A DNA stretch of 64,000 nt from Chryseobacterium carnipullorum (GCF_900142785.1 NZ_FRCD01000004.1:186001-250000), one strand, 5' to 3'; shown: positions 9,212 to 18,723, counted from the stretch's first letter. Numbers and translations: made by a program. The notes: generated by a model not told the origin, from the letters alone.

Positions 9212-9712
9212 TTATGCTCTGGAAAGCTGATCGAGTTTTTTCAGAAGGTTTGGTATGCGGTACAAACCAGCCATTTGTTCTACTTTATGGAGTATTTCAT
9301 CAACCTCTGCGCCTTTTGCCGTAAGAAACAGCGGTGTTTTGCTTTCTCCCCTCAAAATACTTCTTCTTTGGGAATCCGGTGATGCAAATTTGTTCTTGGC
9401 AATCCCTATTATCGGATATTTCTGATCCAAAGCTTCATATAAATAGCCTCCAAGTCCCATTTTCCCGTCGTTGTCAAGAGTAACATAGCCATCTACTATA
9501 ATAAGATCTTCTTCTTTTAGTTCGATCTTCTTCAGCAGGCTTAAAATGCAGGGTAATTCCCTTTTATAGAATGTACCACTCTCATAGTCAGAGGTGATGT
9601 CTGTTTTTTCAATAAAAATTTCAGATTCTTTTTCGGAACTCCAGTCCTGAAATGCGATACACGCGGTATTCGCATAATCCTCGTAATAATAGGTGTCAAA
9701 AGCGTAAATCAT
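9212..9712 (-). CDS. nfi: Endonuclease V family protein (short form)
   Basis: Endonuclease V cuts DNA or RNA next to deoxyinosine or inosine. This 166-aa protein keeps the family core. An Asp close to the N-terminus (D6) matches the first metal ligand, RELP has E52, IIVDGYV has D74, PIIGIAKNKF gives the conserved lysine region (K106), and the C-terminal AGLYRIPNLLKKLDQLS matches the usual YRIPxPxRxADxLS ending. It lacks about 50 residues found at the N-terminus of canonical enzymes (220-230 aa). The usual GHR/KVD motif before the C-terminal helix reads GAEVDE, so the histidine is missing. It may have altered activity. It lies 12 bp upstream of no gene on its own strand but directly downstream of a VOC-GNAT pair. 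Confidence 0.75.
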   Translation of the reverse strand: MIYAFDTYYYEDYANTACIAFQDWSSEKESEIFIEKTDITSDYESGTFYKRELPCILSLLKKIELKEEDLIIVDGYVTLDNDGKMGLGGYLYEALDQKYPIIGIAKNKFASPDSQRRSILRGESKTPLFLTAKGAEVDEILHKVEQMAGLYRIPNLLKKLDQLSRA

Positions 9713-9724
9713 CTCTATTTGTCA

Positions 9725-10087
9725 TTAAAAAAATTCTCCGAAATGCCATAAAATTCCGGACGGATCATGGACAAAACATTCCTTTCCCCACTCCATTGTC
9801 CTTACAGGGGTCAACCTTACCCCTTTATATTTTTCAGGAAGCTGTAACGTCTGAAGTTCGTTCCAGAAATCATCCGTATCGTCTACTTCCATAAAGATCA
9901 TCGTATTGTCAATCCAATCTTTAGCATAGTAATCCTGAAGATAAAACCCTGTTTCCTGTCTTCTAAATAATGACAATTTAGGTTCAAGAATAACTTCCTC
10001 AAATCCCAGGTCTTTGTAAAAACTTCTGCTTATCTCGAAATTTTCGGCTCCGATAAACGGTCTGATCGATTTTACGTTTTGTTGCAT
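9725..10087 (-). CDS. VOC-family (glyoxalase/bleomycin-resistance-like) protein
   Basis: This small protein of 120 aa has the beta-alpha-beta-beta-beta fold pattern of the vicinal oxygen chelate superfamily. The start IRPFIGAENFEISRSFYKDLGF and the end FVHDPSGILWHFGEFF are typical. Members bind metals or small ligands, and many are resistance or lyase enzymes, but the function of this one cannot be assigned. Its first 16 nt overlap the end of the GNAT acetyltransferase gene, which points to translational coupling. The endonuclease V gene follows 12 bp downstream, so the three may form one transcript. Confidence 0.85.
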   Translation of the reverse strand: MQQNVKSIRPFIGAENFEISRSFYKDLGFEEVILEPKLSLFRRQETGFYLQDYYAKDWIDNTMIFMEVDDTDDFWNELQTLQLPEKYKGVRLTPVRTMEWGKECFVHDPSGILWHFGEFF

Positions 10088-10530
10088 GATTTGATATGTT
10101 TCCAGTGATTAAAAGTCATTTCAAACCTGATCTCTTTTCCATGCTTCCCGGTTTCCTCCCAGCCGGATTTTTGATAGAAGATTGCGGCTCTTGTTCCCGG
10201 CGCAGTTCCCAGCCACACCTTTTCTGTAGTCTGTTCAAAGTACCAATCCAGCATGATATCATGAAGCTTTCTTCCTATTCCGAGTTTTTCAAAATCAGGA
10301 TGTAAAAAAAGGGCCCAGATGTTATGTTCTTTAAGGTCTGCAATAGAGAAACCTACCATCCGTGATTCTATTTCGCATACCCACCCTTTTCCTCTTTTAA
10401 AAAGGAATTCTTCACAATCTGCATCAGTTACCAGTGCAGGATCAGAAAGTGTATTTTCTTTCACGGAATTTCTGACTACCTGAATTTGCGGAATATCTTC
10501 CTTTCTGGCTTCACGGATGATAATGTTCAT
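10072..10530 (-). CDS. GNAT-family N-acetyltransferase
   Basis: This is a 152-aa single-domain GNAT protein. The acetyl-CoA binding loop (motif A, Q/RxxGxG/A) is visible as HPDFEKLGIGRKLHDIML, preceded by the strand IWALFL. The AIFYQKSGWEETG stretch is motif B. The substrate is unknown. It is the first gene of a tight unit with the VOC protein (16-nt overlap) and endonuclease V. It starts at the ATG at 10528-10530. Confidence 0.9.
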   Translation of the reverse strand: MNIIIREARKEDIPQIQVVRNSVKENTLSDPALVTDADCEEFLFKRGKGWVCEIESRMVGFSIADLKEHNIWALFLHPDFEKLGIGRKLHDIMLDWYFEQTTEKVWLGTAPGTRAAIFYQKSGWEETGKHGKEIRFEMTFNHWKHIKSCNKT

Positions 10531-10611
10531 TGATGTCTTGGATTAGAACCGTATGTTTTTGGTTGTTTTTTTATACAATGGGCTAAAGTCTGTTTATTCT
10601 GAATATATAGG

Positions 10612-10736
10612 TTGGTGAATGCAAAGACGGATTTTATCTCTGAAAAAAAATCAAGTAAAAAAAACAATCAATTGATTTTAAAATCATTATGACTTATTAT
10701 TTAAAGTAATTTTCTCTACACCTTTGCATTAACCAA
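10612..10736. repeat. Inverted repeat pair around a 95-nt AT-rich core
   Basis: TTGGTGAATGCAAAG at 10612-10626 is the reverse complement of CTTTGCATTAACCAA at 10722-10736 with one mismatch. The element fills most of the gap between the GNAT gene and the M28 peptidase gene. It could be a small MITE-like element, or it could form a long-range RNA stem downstream of the peptidase gene. Confidence 0.4.
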
Positions 10737-10745
10737 CACCATACA

Positions 10746-11789
10746 TTATTTCTTGTCTACCACAATTCTCTCTGCTCTGTTGGCAATTTCCCATGCCGTC
10801 GCAAAAACAAGCTGTGTCCTTTTCTCTAATAACGGATAATCTATTTTCTCAGGATCATCTGTCGGCTTGTGGTAATCTTCATGGATCCCATCGAAGAAAA
10901 AGGCTACCGGAACATTATTTTTCGCAAAATTATAATGATCTGAACGGTAATACAGCTGCTCGGGATCTGCAGGATCATCATATTTGTAGTTTAATTCCAG
11001 ATTGTTCGTTTTCTTATTGGCTGCCTCATTGATGACTTTAAGCTGTGAGCTCAACATTTCGGAACCGATGACATAAACGTACTGCTTTCCTCTGTTTTCG
11101 GCATCATCACGGCCAATCATGTCAATATTCAGATCAACCACGGTGTTCGCAAGTGGAAATACAGGATTACTGGTATAGTATTCGGAACCAAACAGGCCAT
11201 GTTCTTCTCCTGTTACATGAAGGAATAAAATTGATCTTTTCGGTCCTTTTCCTGCCTTTTTAGCTTCCTGAAAAGCTTTTGCGATCTGCATAACCGCCAC
11301 AGTTCCACTTCCATCATCATCAGCTCCATTGTACACTACTCCATTTTTGGTTCCCACATGATCGTAATGGGCAGAAACTACTACTATTTCTTCAGGTTTT
11401 TCGCTTCCTTCGATAAAAGCCAGTATATTTTCAGAATCAGGAAGGTTTCCACCCCCTCTTTTTTTCATAAATTCAGCGGGAACCTTCTGGTAATAGGATC
11501 CTAATGCCTTTGGTGGAGTAATTCCCAGGCTTTTATAATAATTAATCATATACTCACCCGCTCTCTTCTGTCCCGGGCTTCCTGTATCTCTTCCTTCCAT
11601 ATCATCAGCAGCAATGACATATAAGTTTTTCTTTAACTCATCTGCCTTAATCGTCTTATAGGCAGACAGAAAAGCTTTGTCAGCTTTTGCTACGGATGAT
11701 GACTGGGCTGAAGCTCCTTCGGAAGTTTTCGCTGTTCCGCAACTGACCAGTACAGTCAGGCCCAACAACGGGATCAGTATTTTTTTCAT
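10746..11789 (-). CDS. M28-family metallopeptidase, lipoprotein
   Basis: This is a zinc aminopeptidase-type enzyme of 347 aa. The N-terminus is a lipoprotein signal with the lipobox LVSC (Cys17), so the protein should be anchored in a membrane and face the periplasm or outside. The co-catalytic zinc-site residues are recognisable: H141 and D143 in AHYDHVG, D157 in NGADDDGSG, E195/E196 in TGEEHG, D223 in LNIDMIG, and a late histidine in RSDHYNF. A role in peptide scavenging is likely. The gene stands alone and is followed by an inverted-repeat region rather than an obvious terminator. Confidence 0.92.
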   Translation of the reverse strand: MKKILIPLLGLTVLVSCGTAKTSEGASAQSSSVAKADKAFLSAYKTIKADELKKNLYVIAADDMEGRDTGSPGQKRAGEYMINYYKSLGITPPKALGSYYQKVPAEFMKKRGGGNLPDSENILAFIEGSEKPEEIVVVSAHYDHVGTKNGVVYNGADDDGSGTVAVMQIAKAFQEAKKAGKGPKRSILFLHVTGEEHGLFGSEYYTSNPVFPLANTVVDLNIDMIGRDDAENRGKQYVYVIGSEMLSSQLKVINEAANKKTNNLELNYKYDDPADPEQLYYRSDHYNFAKNNVPVAFFFDGIHEDYHKPTDDPEKIDYPLLEKRTQLVFATAWEIANRAERIVVDKK

Positions 11790-11890
11790 ATGATAATAAT
11801 TTGCTTAAAAATAACAAATTTTATTGAATTCGACATGCAATATTACACTGGCTCATTGCAATTGATGGTTTTTCAAAGCCTAGTCTGAAA

Positions 11891-11923
11891 ATAAAAAAAT
11901 CCTAACTCTATCCAGTCAGGATT
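11891..11923 (-). terminator. Terminator after the 184-aa secreted protein gene
   Basis: An interrupted stem (AATCCT-ACT with AGT-AGGATT) is followed on the minus strand by seven T. It is located about 60 bp past the stop at 11984. Confidence 0.6.
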
Positions 11924-11983
11924 ATAAAATTGTAGACTTTTAAATAATCAGGTTAAATTATACTGTTTTGATTTCAAGTTGTC

Positions 11984-12538
11984 TCAAAGATTTTGTTCAG
12001 CGTTTTTCAAAATTTTTATCAGTTCTTTCATTTCATCTTTACTAAATTCATTTAAACTCTGATTATATGGAGCGGAAGGTATTTTTATATAATTGATCCA
12101 GCTTTTTTGCTTTTCACTGTAAATACCTCCAAATTCAATATTACTCATTGTCAGAAATTTATATTTTGTTTCCTGATCCAATTTAGTTTCATTTTCCTTT
12201 TGTTCTAAAGTTTGAAGAGATTGGATTAATTTGGATAATTCGGACTTTTCGATGGTTAATGTTTTTTTTGAAACCGTATCAAAGGTTTCGTATTCATACA
12301 TTATTCCAAGAACACTTTCTGCAGAACTATCGGACATATCCTTTGTTACGATTTTTTGAATATTCAAATTTTTGAATTTAGCCAGATCAAAAATTCGCTT
12401 TTCAATGAGTGTTCCTCTTCTTGAATTGATTTTCAAGCCATTGGTTGTGGTTAACGGATTTTTAATTATTGGAGGGGAAGTCTGTGCATTTATTAAGGTG
12501 CAAAAACCGAAAGAAAATAAAAGAATGTTTTTTTTCAT
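11984..12538 (-). CDS. Secreted protein of unknown function
   Basis: I do not recognise the family. The start is set at the ATG at 12536-12538, which gives 184 aa beginning MKKNILLFSFGFCTLINAQT, a standard Sec signal peptide with cleavage after INA. A longer reading from 12592 would put 18 unsupported residues before the signal and is rejected. The mature protein is hydrophilic and rich in Lys, Glu and Ser, with no cysteines evident in the mature part and no membrane segment. Its neighbours are an M28 peptidase lipoprotein and a divergent aminotransferase, neither of which suggests a function. Confidence 0.6.
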   Translation of the reverse strand: MKKNILLFSFGFCTLINAQTSPPIIKNPLTTTNGLKINSRRGTLIEKRIFDLAKFKNLNIQKIVTKDMSDSSAESVLGIMYEYETFDTVSKKTLTIEKSELSKLIQSLQTLEQKENETKLDQETKYKFLTMSNIEFGGIYSEKQKSWINYIKIPSAPYNQSLNEFSKDEMKELIKILKNAEQNL

Positions 12539-12626
12539 TTGTATGATCGTTTGTATAGCATTTAAATCATTGGTAAAGATAAAAAATTTCAATATTTAAC
12601 AAAGTAAAAACGTATTGAAATCAGGA

Positions 12627-12639
12627 TTCGTTAAACGAA
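12627..12639. promoter_or_regulatory. Palindrome upstream of the aminotransferase promoter (possible operator)
   Basis: TTCGTTAAACGAA is a perfect 13-nt palindrome. A related half site, TTTAACGAA, lies at 12662-12670. Both are just upstream of the -7 box at 12684. The regulator is unknown and the operator role is inferred from position only. Confidence 0.3.
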
Positions 12640-12683
12640 ATAATATATTTTCAGATAATAATTTAACGAATGTCTAATTTTAT

Positions 12684-12691
12684 TATATTTG
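12684..12691 (+). promoter_or_regulatory. -7 box for the aminotransferase gene
   Basis: TATATTTG is a full match to TAnnTTTG, 17 nt before the ATG. No TTG lies at the expected distance upstream. Confidence 0.4.
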
Positions 12692-12708
12692 ATATAATTG
12701 CAAAATAG

Positions 12709-13848
12709 ATGGAAAAAATTTACGGATTTACACATTATTCCTTTTTCACGGAAATGTCTGAACTTGCCACAAAACATCATAGCTTCGATCTTTCGCTGGG
12801 ACTTCCCGATTTTGATATTGACAGGCGTCTTACTTCATTTTTAAAAGAAGCTGCAGATCATCCATGTCATCAATATGAACCACTTGCAGGAAATCCTTTG
12901 CTGATCAAAAATATCATGGGATACAATGCCAAAAGAGTTAATGGTATAAAGCTCCAGGAAAATGAAGTCACCATTATTCCATGTGCAACTTTTGCTTTAT
13001 ATACGGCCCTTAAATCTATTTTAAATCAAGGAGATGAAGTTATTATTATTCAACCTTCCTACTACACTTATGGGCCTTCTGTTGTTTTAAATGGGGGCAC
13101 TCCTGTATATTATGACCTTGAACATGATTTCACCATCAACTGGGAAAAGTTTCAAAATTGTATCTCTGAAAAAACAAAAGCCGTTATCGTCAATTCACCC
13201 CAAAATCCTACCGGAACGATTCTTACGCGAAGTGACTGGCAACAGCTGTATGAATTGATACAACATCAGGAAATTTATCTGATTTCTGAGGAGATCTATG
13301 ATACGTATTGCTATGACGGACTTGAACATTACAGTTCTTTTCTACATCCTGAACTGAAAAACAGAACTTTCTGTATTTTCTCTTTTGGAAAAATGTTCCA
13401 TACATCCGGCTGGAAAGTCAGCTATCTTCTTGCTTCAGAAACTCTGACTGCAAAATTCAGATGTCATCAGCAGTATATTTCTTACAGTGCGAATGCACCT
13501 GCCCAATATGCTCTGGCCAGATATCTGGAAGTTTTTGATCCCTTTGAAAACAGGGATATCATGGAGCGGAAAAGAGATCTATTTAATGAAATGATTGCCT
13601 TCACGCCACTGGAAGCAACAAAAAAAGCAGAAGGAAGTGTATTTCAAATCGTTAATTTCAGAAATGTTTCTAAAACAATGACCGATGTAGAGTTTTCAAA
13701 ATGGCTTACAGTAGAGAAAAAAACGGCTTGCCTTCCCCTTTCTGCATTCTATAACTCCCGGCAAAATTCTGATTATATCCGTTTCAGCTTTGCTAAAAAA
13801 GATGATCTGATCATCCATGCTCTTGAACATCTGCAAAAAAATCTGTAG
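12709..13848 (+). CDS. Class I/II PLP-dependent aminotransferase (methionine aminotransferase-like)
   Basis: This is a fold-type I aminotransferase of 379 aa. NPTGT with N166, the region around LISEEIYDTY containing the pyridine-binding Asp/Tyr, and the PLP lysine K228 in SFGKMFHTSGWK are all present. The final RFSFAKKDD carries the carboxylate-binding Arg. The YEPLAGNPLL and ATFALYTAL features are those of the YbdL/KAT-like branch, which transaminates methionine and aromatic amino acids, so a role in methionine salvage or keto-acid formation is plausible but not proven. The gene is monocistronic and converges on the pyrophosphatase gene. Confidence 0.9.
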   Translation: MEKIYGFTHYSFFTEMSELATKHHSFDLSLGLPDFDIDRRLTSFLKEAADHPCHQYEPLAGNPLLIKNIMGYNAKRVNGIKLQENEVTIIPCATFALYTALKSILNQGDEVIIIQPSYYTYGPSVVLNGGTPVYYDLEHDFTINWEKFQNCISEKTKAVIVNSPQNPTGTILTRSDWQQLYELIQHQEIYLISEEIYDTYCYDGLEHYSSFLHPELKNRTFCIFSFGKMFHTSGWKVSYLLASETLTAKFRCHQQYISYSANAPAQYALARYLEVFDPFENRDIMERKRDLFNEMIAFTPLEATKKAEGSVFQIVNFRNVSKTMTDVEFSKWLTVEKKTACLPLSAFYNSRQNSDYIRFSFAKKDDLIIHALEHLQKNL

Positions 13849-13935
13849 GCGTGAAAAACAATCTATTCATCCTACAAATTTTAAAGATAATCCCTATTAA
13901 TTCTAATTTATTAAACCGAAAAAAGTTGATATTTA

Positions 13936-13964
13936 TAAAAAAGCACCGCCTGAGGCGGTGCTTT
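13936..13964. terminator. Bidirectional terminator between aminotransferase and pyrophosphatase genes
   Basis: AAAGCACCGCC and GGCGGTGCTTT form an 11-bp stem with a TGA loop. A T run is present on the minus strand (6 T) and a shorter one on the plus strand. Confidence 0.9.
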
Positions 13965-13989
13965 GAATATCTTACAAACTGATTTGGTT

Positions 13990-16725
13990 TTAAAGAGTCA
14001 GGACTCTTACATCAATTCTTCTGTTTTTTGCTTTACACTCATCGGTATCATTGGCTTCACACACCGGATGCTGCGAGCCGTAGCCTTCGGCTTCTACCCG
14101 GTCTGATGAAATTCCTAATTCAAGAAGTTTCAGTTTGGCGGTCTGAGCTCTTAGGTTTGATAATTTCTGATTGCTTTCTTCATTACCGGTATTATCGGTA
14201 TAACCACCTAATTTTATTTTTAAATCAGGATACGCATTTAAAATTTCGGCAAGATTATTCAGCTGTAATTCAGAACCTGCTTTCAGATCACTTGATCCTG
14301 TCTGAAAATAAAGGTTTTCCAGCGTATACCAGTTATTCGGATCAATTATGCTTTTATCTTTTTGATTCACCGCATTGTACAATTGGAACAATCTGCTTCC
14401 TTCACCCAATGTGATGGTTTTTCCTCCTTTCAGTTTTATTTCCTGAATAGCCCCGGTCTCATAGACAAAATCTCCGTTTTCATTGAGCTGTCCTTTAATC
14501 TCTTTTGTAGAAACGGGAGTTGCCTGAACTCCTGCATACGCTTTAGATGAACTGGCATTATAAGCTTTTGTGAGGCTTTCCAGTTTAGCCTTTCTATTGG
14601 CTTCAATTTTATCTTTATGGATCACTGCCAATGTGGGTGCAATGACTAATGAAACAATAGACATTAGTTTGATCAAAATATTCATTGACGGTCCTGAAGT
14701 ATCTTTAAACGGATCTCCCACTGTATCTCCCGTTACGGAAGCTTTATGAGGCTCAGACCCTTTGTAATACGTCTGACCATTGATGTCAACGCCTTTTTCA
14801 AATGACTTTTTAGCATTATCCCAGGCACCTCCGGCATTATTCTGAAACATTCCCATCAGAACGCCACATACGGTTGCTCCTGCCAGAAATCCTCCCAAAA
14901 CTTCAGGTCCAAAAATAAAACCGACTAAAATTGGGGAAATAATGGTGATCGCTCCGGGAAGCATCATTTTTCTGATGGAAGCATCGGTGGATATGGCAAC
15001 GCACTTTTCATATTCAGGCTGTGCTTTTCCTTCCAAGATCCCCGGAATTTCGCGGAACTGCCTTCTTACTTCTTCTACCATCGCCATCGCTGCCTGTCCT
15101 ACTGCTGTAATGGCCAGTGACGAGAATATGAATGGAATCATTCCGCCTACAAACAATCCTGCCAGAACATCTGCTCTGTAAATATCAATACCGTCAATCC
15201 CTGCAATGCCTACAAAAGCAGCAAATAAAGCCAATGCTGTCAACGCAGCAGAAGCGATGGCAAATCCTTTTCCACTGGCTGCTGTAGTATTTCCAACGGC
15301 ATCCAGGATATCTGTTTTTTCACGGACTTCTTTTGGAAGCTCACTCATTTCAGCAATTCCTCCGGCATTATCTGCAATAGGTCCGAAAGCATCAATCGCG
15401 AGCTGCATGGCAGTGGTAGCCATCATTCCGGCTGCGGCAATGGCCACTCCGTAAAGTCCGGCACATAAATAAGATCCATAGATACCCCCTGCTAATACGA
15501 GGATCGGAAGCAATGTAGATTCCATCCCTACTGCAAGACCCCCGATAATATTCGTTGCATGTCCTGTAGAAGACTGTCTTACAATGCTGGAAACAGGTCT
15601 TTTACCCATGGCTGTATAATATTCCGTGATGATGCTCATCAAGGTTCCTACCACCAATCCTACCATTATCGCTCCGAAAACTCCCATTTTAGTAAATTCA
15701 TGTCCTCTGAGTGTCATTTTCTCCGGAAGAAGATAGTTGACCAGGAAATATGAAGATATGGCTGTAATCACGATACTTCCCCAGTTCCCCAGATTCAGGG
15801 CGTTCTGTACGCTGGAAGTAGATGAGCCTTCATTATCATTAATTCTTACAAATAAAGTTCCTATCATAGAGAAAATAATCCCTGTCCCGGCGATAAGCAT
15901 CGGAAGGAGAATAGGAGCAAATCCTCCGAAAGAATCATCAGACATCGTTTCTCTGCCCAAAACCATTGTGGCCAACACCGTGGCAACATATGAACCAAAC
16001 AAATCGGCTCCCATACCTGCCACATCTCCTACATTATCTCCTACGTTATCGGCAATTGTAGCAGGGTTTCTCGGATCATCTTCAGGAATTCCTGCTTCCA
16101 CTTTTCCAACCAGGTCAGCGCCAACATCGGCCGCTTTGGTATAGATCCCTCCACCTACTCTTGCAAAAAGGGCAATGGATTCGGCACCCAAAGAGAACCC
16201 GGTGAGAATTTCAATCGTTTTTTCCATTTCATGGGAATCTACTGTAGCGTCGGGAGCAAAGATCTGTTTAATGATCAGAAAGAGAGATCCCAAACCAAGA
16301 ACGGCCAGTCCGGCAACCCCCATTCCCATCACGGAACCTCCGGTAAAGGAAACTTTCAAAGCCCTGGACAATGAAGTTCTTGCAGCTTCTGCGGTTCTCA
16401 CATTGGCTTTTGTCGCGATTTTCATTCCTATAAAACCTGCCAGAGCTGAAAATACGGCTCCCACGGCAAAAGCAAGACCAATACTCCAGTGAGAATTGGA
16501 ATTGCTGGATCCCATCACTGCAAGCAGGATAGACACTACGACCACGAAATAGGTTAAAATCTTGTACTCAGCCTTCAGAAAGGCCATGGCACCGTCAGCG
16601 ATATGTCCGCTGATTATTTTCATTTTCTCATTTCCGGCATTCTGCTTACTTACCCAGTTACTCTGCAGGAAAGTATATACTAAGGCGATGACGCCAAAAA
16701 CCGGAATTAAATAGAACAAATCCAT
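13990..16725 (-). CDS. hppA: Membrane-bound ion-pumping pyrophosphatase with C-terminal OmpA-like domain
   Basis: The 911-aa protein combines two parts. Residues 1 to about 703 form a membrane pyrophosphatase with about 16 membrane segments. The PPi/Mg site [19 protein letters not shown] spans 216-234 and a second acidic cluster lies at 664-676. The K+-dependence signature reads [11 protein letters not shown] at 478-488 (Ala, not Lys, after GNTT), which marks the K+-dependent class that includes Na+-pumping enzymes. After a linker (about 704-800), residues 805-908 form an OmpA-like peptidoglycan-binding domain ([26 protein letters not shown]). M-PPase C-termini face the periplasm, so the fusion could tether the pump to the wall. 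Canonical bacterial enzymes are about 670-720 aa. Confidence 0.95.
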   Translation of the reverse strand: MDLFYLIPVFGVIALVYTFLQSNWVSKQNAGNEKMKIISGHIADGAMAFLKAEYKILTYFVVVVSILLAVMGSSNSNSHWSIGLAFAVGAVFSALAGFIGMKIATKANVRTAEAARTSLSRALKVSFTGGSVMGMGVAGLAVLGLGSLFLIIKQIFAPDATVDSHEMEKTIEILTGFSLGAESIALFARVGGGIYTKAADVGADLVGKVEAGIPEDDPRNPATIADNVGDNVGDVAGMGADLFGSYVATVLATMVLGRETMSDDSFGGFAPILLPMLIAGTGIIFSMIGTLFVRINDNEGSSTSSVQNALNLGNWGSIVITAISSYFLVNYLLPEKMTLRGHEFTKMGVFGAIMVGLVVGTLMSIITEYYTAMGKRPVSSIVRQSSTGHATNIIGGLAVGMESTLLPILVLAGGIYGSYLCAGLYGVAIAAAGMMATTAMQLAIDAFGPIADNAGGIAEMSELPKEVREKTDILDAVGNTTAASGKGFAIASAALTALALFAAFVGIAGIDGIDIYRADVLAGLFVGGMIPFIFSSLAITAVGQAAMAMVEEVRRQFREIPGILEGKAQPEYEKCVAISTDASIRKMMLPGAITIISPILVGFIFGPEVLGGFLAGATVCGVLMGMFQNNAGGAWDNAKKSFEKGVDINGQTYYKGSEPHKASVTGDTVGDPFKDTSGPSMNILIKLMSIVSLVIAPTLAVIHKDKIEANRKAKLESLTKAYNASSSKAYAGVQATPVSTKEIKGQLNENGDFVYETGAIQEIKLKGGKTITLGEGSRLFQLYNAVNQKDKSIIDPNNWYTLENLYFQTGSSDLKAGSELQLNNLAEILNAYPDLKIKLGGYTDNTGNEESNQKLSNLRAQTAKLKLLELGISSDRVEAEGYGSQHPVCEANDTDECKAKNRRIDVRVLTL

Positions 16726-16800
16726 AGTTTATTATTTTTATATTAATAAATAGTAATTAGTTTTATAAATATAATAAAAATTCCATGGTTTTATTAAGCC

Positions 16801-16831
16801 TTGTGTTATAATATCTTTTTTCGTAAATTTA
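16801..16831 (+). promoter_or_regulatory. Promoter for the amidohydrolase gene
   Basis: TTG at 16801-16803 is separated by 20 nt from TAAATTTA at 16824-16831 (one base off TAnnTTTG). The start codon chosen for the gene is 26 nt downstream, which also argues against using the TTG itself as a start. Confidence 0.45.
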
Positions 16832-16857
16832 AAGAACACCACAAAACAGAATATAGT

Positions 16858-18582
16858 ATGAGAGTATTAATTTATTTAGTCTTTTCAGCATTTCTTATGG
16901 TCAACTGTCAAAACAGAATGCCTAAAGAAAAAGCAGATGTTCTTTATTTCGGAGGAACTATTTTAACCATGGAAGATGCAACACCTGAAGTAGAGGCGAT
17001 TGCTTTAAAAAATGGCAAAATACTTTTTGCAGGAACTCAGGCAGAAGCAGATCGTTATAAAGGCGATCAAACAAAGGTCTTTGATCTTAAAGGTAAAGTT
17101 TTACTTCCCGGTTTTATTGACGTTCATGGACACTTGACTTCACGGGCAGGAATGATGCAGGCTATAGACCTGTTTCCGGAACCTTACGGGACCGTCAATT
17201 CCATTCAGGACCTTCAGATGACCATTAAAAAATACATTAAAGATCATTCAACCCCGAAAACCCAGCCGATTATAGGGAATGGCTATGATGATGCGATTAT
17301 GACGGAACATCGGCATCCTACCAAAGATGAGCTGGATGCGATAAGTATGACTAATCCAATTATAGTTATTCATACTTCCGGACATGCCAGTGTAGCAAAT
17401 ACCGCCATGCTAAAGCTTTTGGGAATATCTGACTCTTCAAAGGATCCTGAAGGCGGACATTACGGAAGAGATAAAAAAACAGGGAAACTCAATGGTAAAT
17501 TAGAAGAAAATGCCAGTTTTAAAGCCCTTCTTGCGCTCACAGAAAAGATGAGTAAAGAGGCAGGTAATTCGCAGGATCAAGCCATTAAGAATCTCATGAA
17601 AGCTCAGGATGAATGGTTGAGTTACGGCCAGACTACAATCTGTGACGGTAGGACAATGGGAGAAAGTGTAGGTCTGCTGGAAAAAGCTGCTTCTGAACAT
17701 CTTTTTAAAGCCGACATTGTCTATTTCCCGGATTATGAATACTTCAAAAAGGATCTGAATATTTTTAAGCCCAAGTATATGAAGTACAACAATCATCTAA
17801 AACTTGGAGGCTTCAAATTTTCGGACGACGGCTCTCCTCAGGGTAAAACCGCATGGCTCACAAAACCTTATCTTGTGCCACCTGAAGGTCAGTCTGCAGA
17901 TTACAAAGGCTTTCCTATCTTTTCTGATCAGGTTTTATATGATGATCTGAAGACTTTGTTTCAGAACCATATTACGGCACAGCTTCATGTGAATGGTGAT
18001 GCTGCGATTGATCAGGCATTACGGGTGATTGGAAAACTAAAAGAAGAAAACATTTACAAACCTGAACTGAGGGCTACTCTTATTCATGTTCAGAACAGCC
18101 GCCCGGATCATATTCAAAAGATTAAAGATATCGGTCTCATCCCATCTTATTTTTCTACTCATGTTTATTTATGGGGTGACTGGCATTACTCCAGTGTTTT
18201 CGGACCGGAAAGGGCTTCATTTATCAGCCCCGCCAATTCTGCATTGAAGGCAGGAATTATTTTCACGATGCATCATGATGCTCCGGTAACTCCTCCTGAT
18301 CTGATTACAGCTATGTATTCGGCAGTCAACAGGAAAACGCGTTCGGGAAGAATTCTCGGACCAGATGAAAGAATCACCCCTCTTCAGGCATTAAAAGCAA
18401 TCACCATCAATGCAGCTTATCAACTTCAGGAAGAGGAAACAAAAGGCTCCATTAAATCAGGGAAACTCGCGGATCTTGTCATCCTTGATCAAAATTCGCT
18501 GACTATTAATCCGGAACAAATCCGAAGTATCAAGGTATTAGAAACTATCAAAGAAGGAGTTTCTGTTTATCAAAGGAAATAA
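16858..18582 (+). CDS. Amidohydrolase-family lipoprotein (YtcJ-like)
   Basis: This metal-dependent amidohydrolase of 574 aa starts at the ATG at 16858. That gives the lipoprotein signal MRVLIYLVFSAFLMVNC with Cys17 as the likely lipidated residue. Residues after it show the amidohydrolase N-terminal beta domain (GGTILTMED) and the metal motif GFIDVHGH (HxH). Further features are the FSDDGSPQG segment, LHVNGDAAIDQ, LIHVQNS, the HHDAPVTPPD stretch with the catalytic Asp, and the C-terminal GSIKSGKLADLVILD. The substrate is unknown; relatives hydrolyse N-substituted amides. It converges on ppa with a shared hairpin terminator. Confidence 0.9.
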   Translation: MRVLIYLVFSAFLMVNCQNRMPKEKADVLYFGGTILTMEDATPEVEAIALKNGKILFAGTQAEADRYKGDQTKVFDLKGKVLLPGFIDVHGHLTSRAGMMQAIDLFPEPYGTVNSIQDLQMTIKKYIKDHSTPKTQPIIGNGYDDAIMTEHRHPTKDELDAISMTNPIIVIHTSGHASVANTAMLKLLGISDSSKDPEGGHYGRDKKTGKLNGKLEENASFKALLALTEKMSKEAGNSQDQAIKNLMKAQDEWLSYGQTTICDGRTMGESVGLLEKAASEHLFKADIVYFPDYEYFKKDLNIFKPKYMKYNNHLKLGGFKFSDDGSPQGKTAWLTKPYLVPPEGQSADYKGFPIFSDQVLYDDLKTLFQNHITAQLHVNGDAAIDQALRVIGKLKEENIYKPELRATLIHVQNSRPDHIQKIKDIGLIPSYFSTHVYLWGDWHYSSVFGPERASFISPANSALKAGIIFTMHHDAPVTPPDLITAMYSAVNRKTRSGRILGPDERITPLQALKAITINAAYQLQEEETKGSIKSGKLADLVILDQNSLTINPEQIRSIKVLETIKEGVSVYQRK

Positions 18583-18667
18583 AATTATTTTCTGTTTTTA
18601 GGATGACTCTTATGCTTTCATAACTGAAAATGATCGTTGTACCGTCTATATCTTAATCATTGGCCAA

Positions 18668-18699
18668 TAAAAAGGCAGATGAAAATTCATCTGCCTTTT
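18668..18699. terminator. Bidirectional terminator between amidohydrolase and ppa
   Basis: A long perfect stem, AAAAGGCAGATGAA with TTCATCTGCCTTTT, lies midway between two convergent genes, with A and T runs on both sides. Confidence 0.9.
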
Positions 18700-18723
18700 A
18701 TAATTATTTAGGAATGCTGTTTC

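Noticed and set aside
12372..12599. Plus-strand frame overlapping the 184-aa secreted protein gene
   Set aside because: It is antisense to a gene with a clear signal peptide and shows no family match.
15206..16492. Several open frames antisense to hppA
   Set aside because: They mirror the strongly constrained membrane-protein reading frame. A real gene on the opposite strand is not supported by promoter or family evidence.
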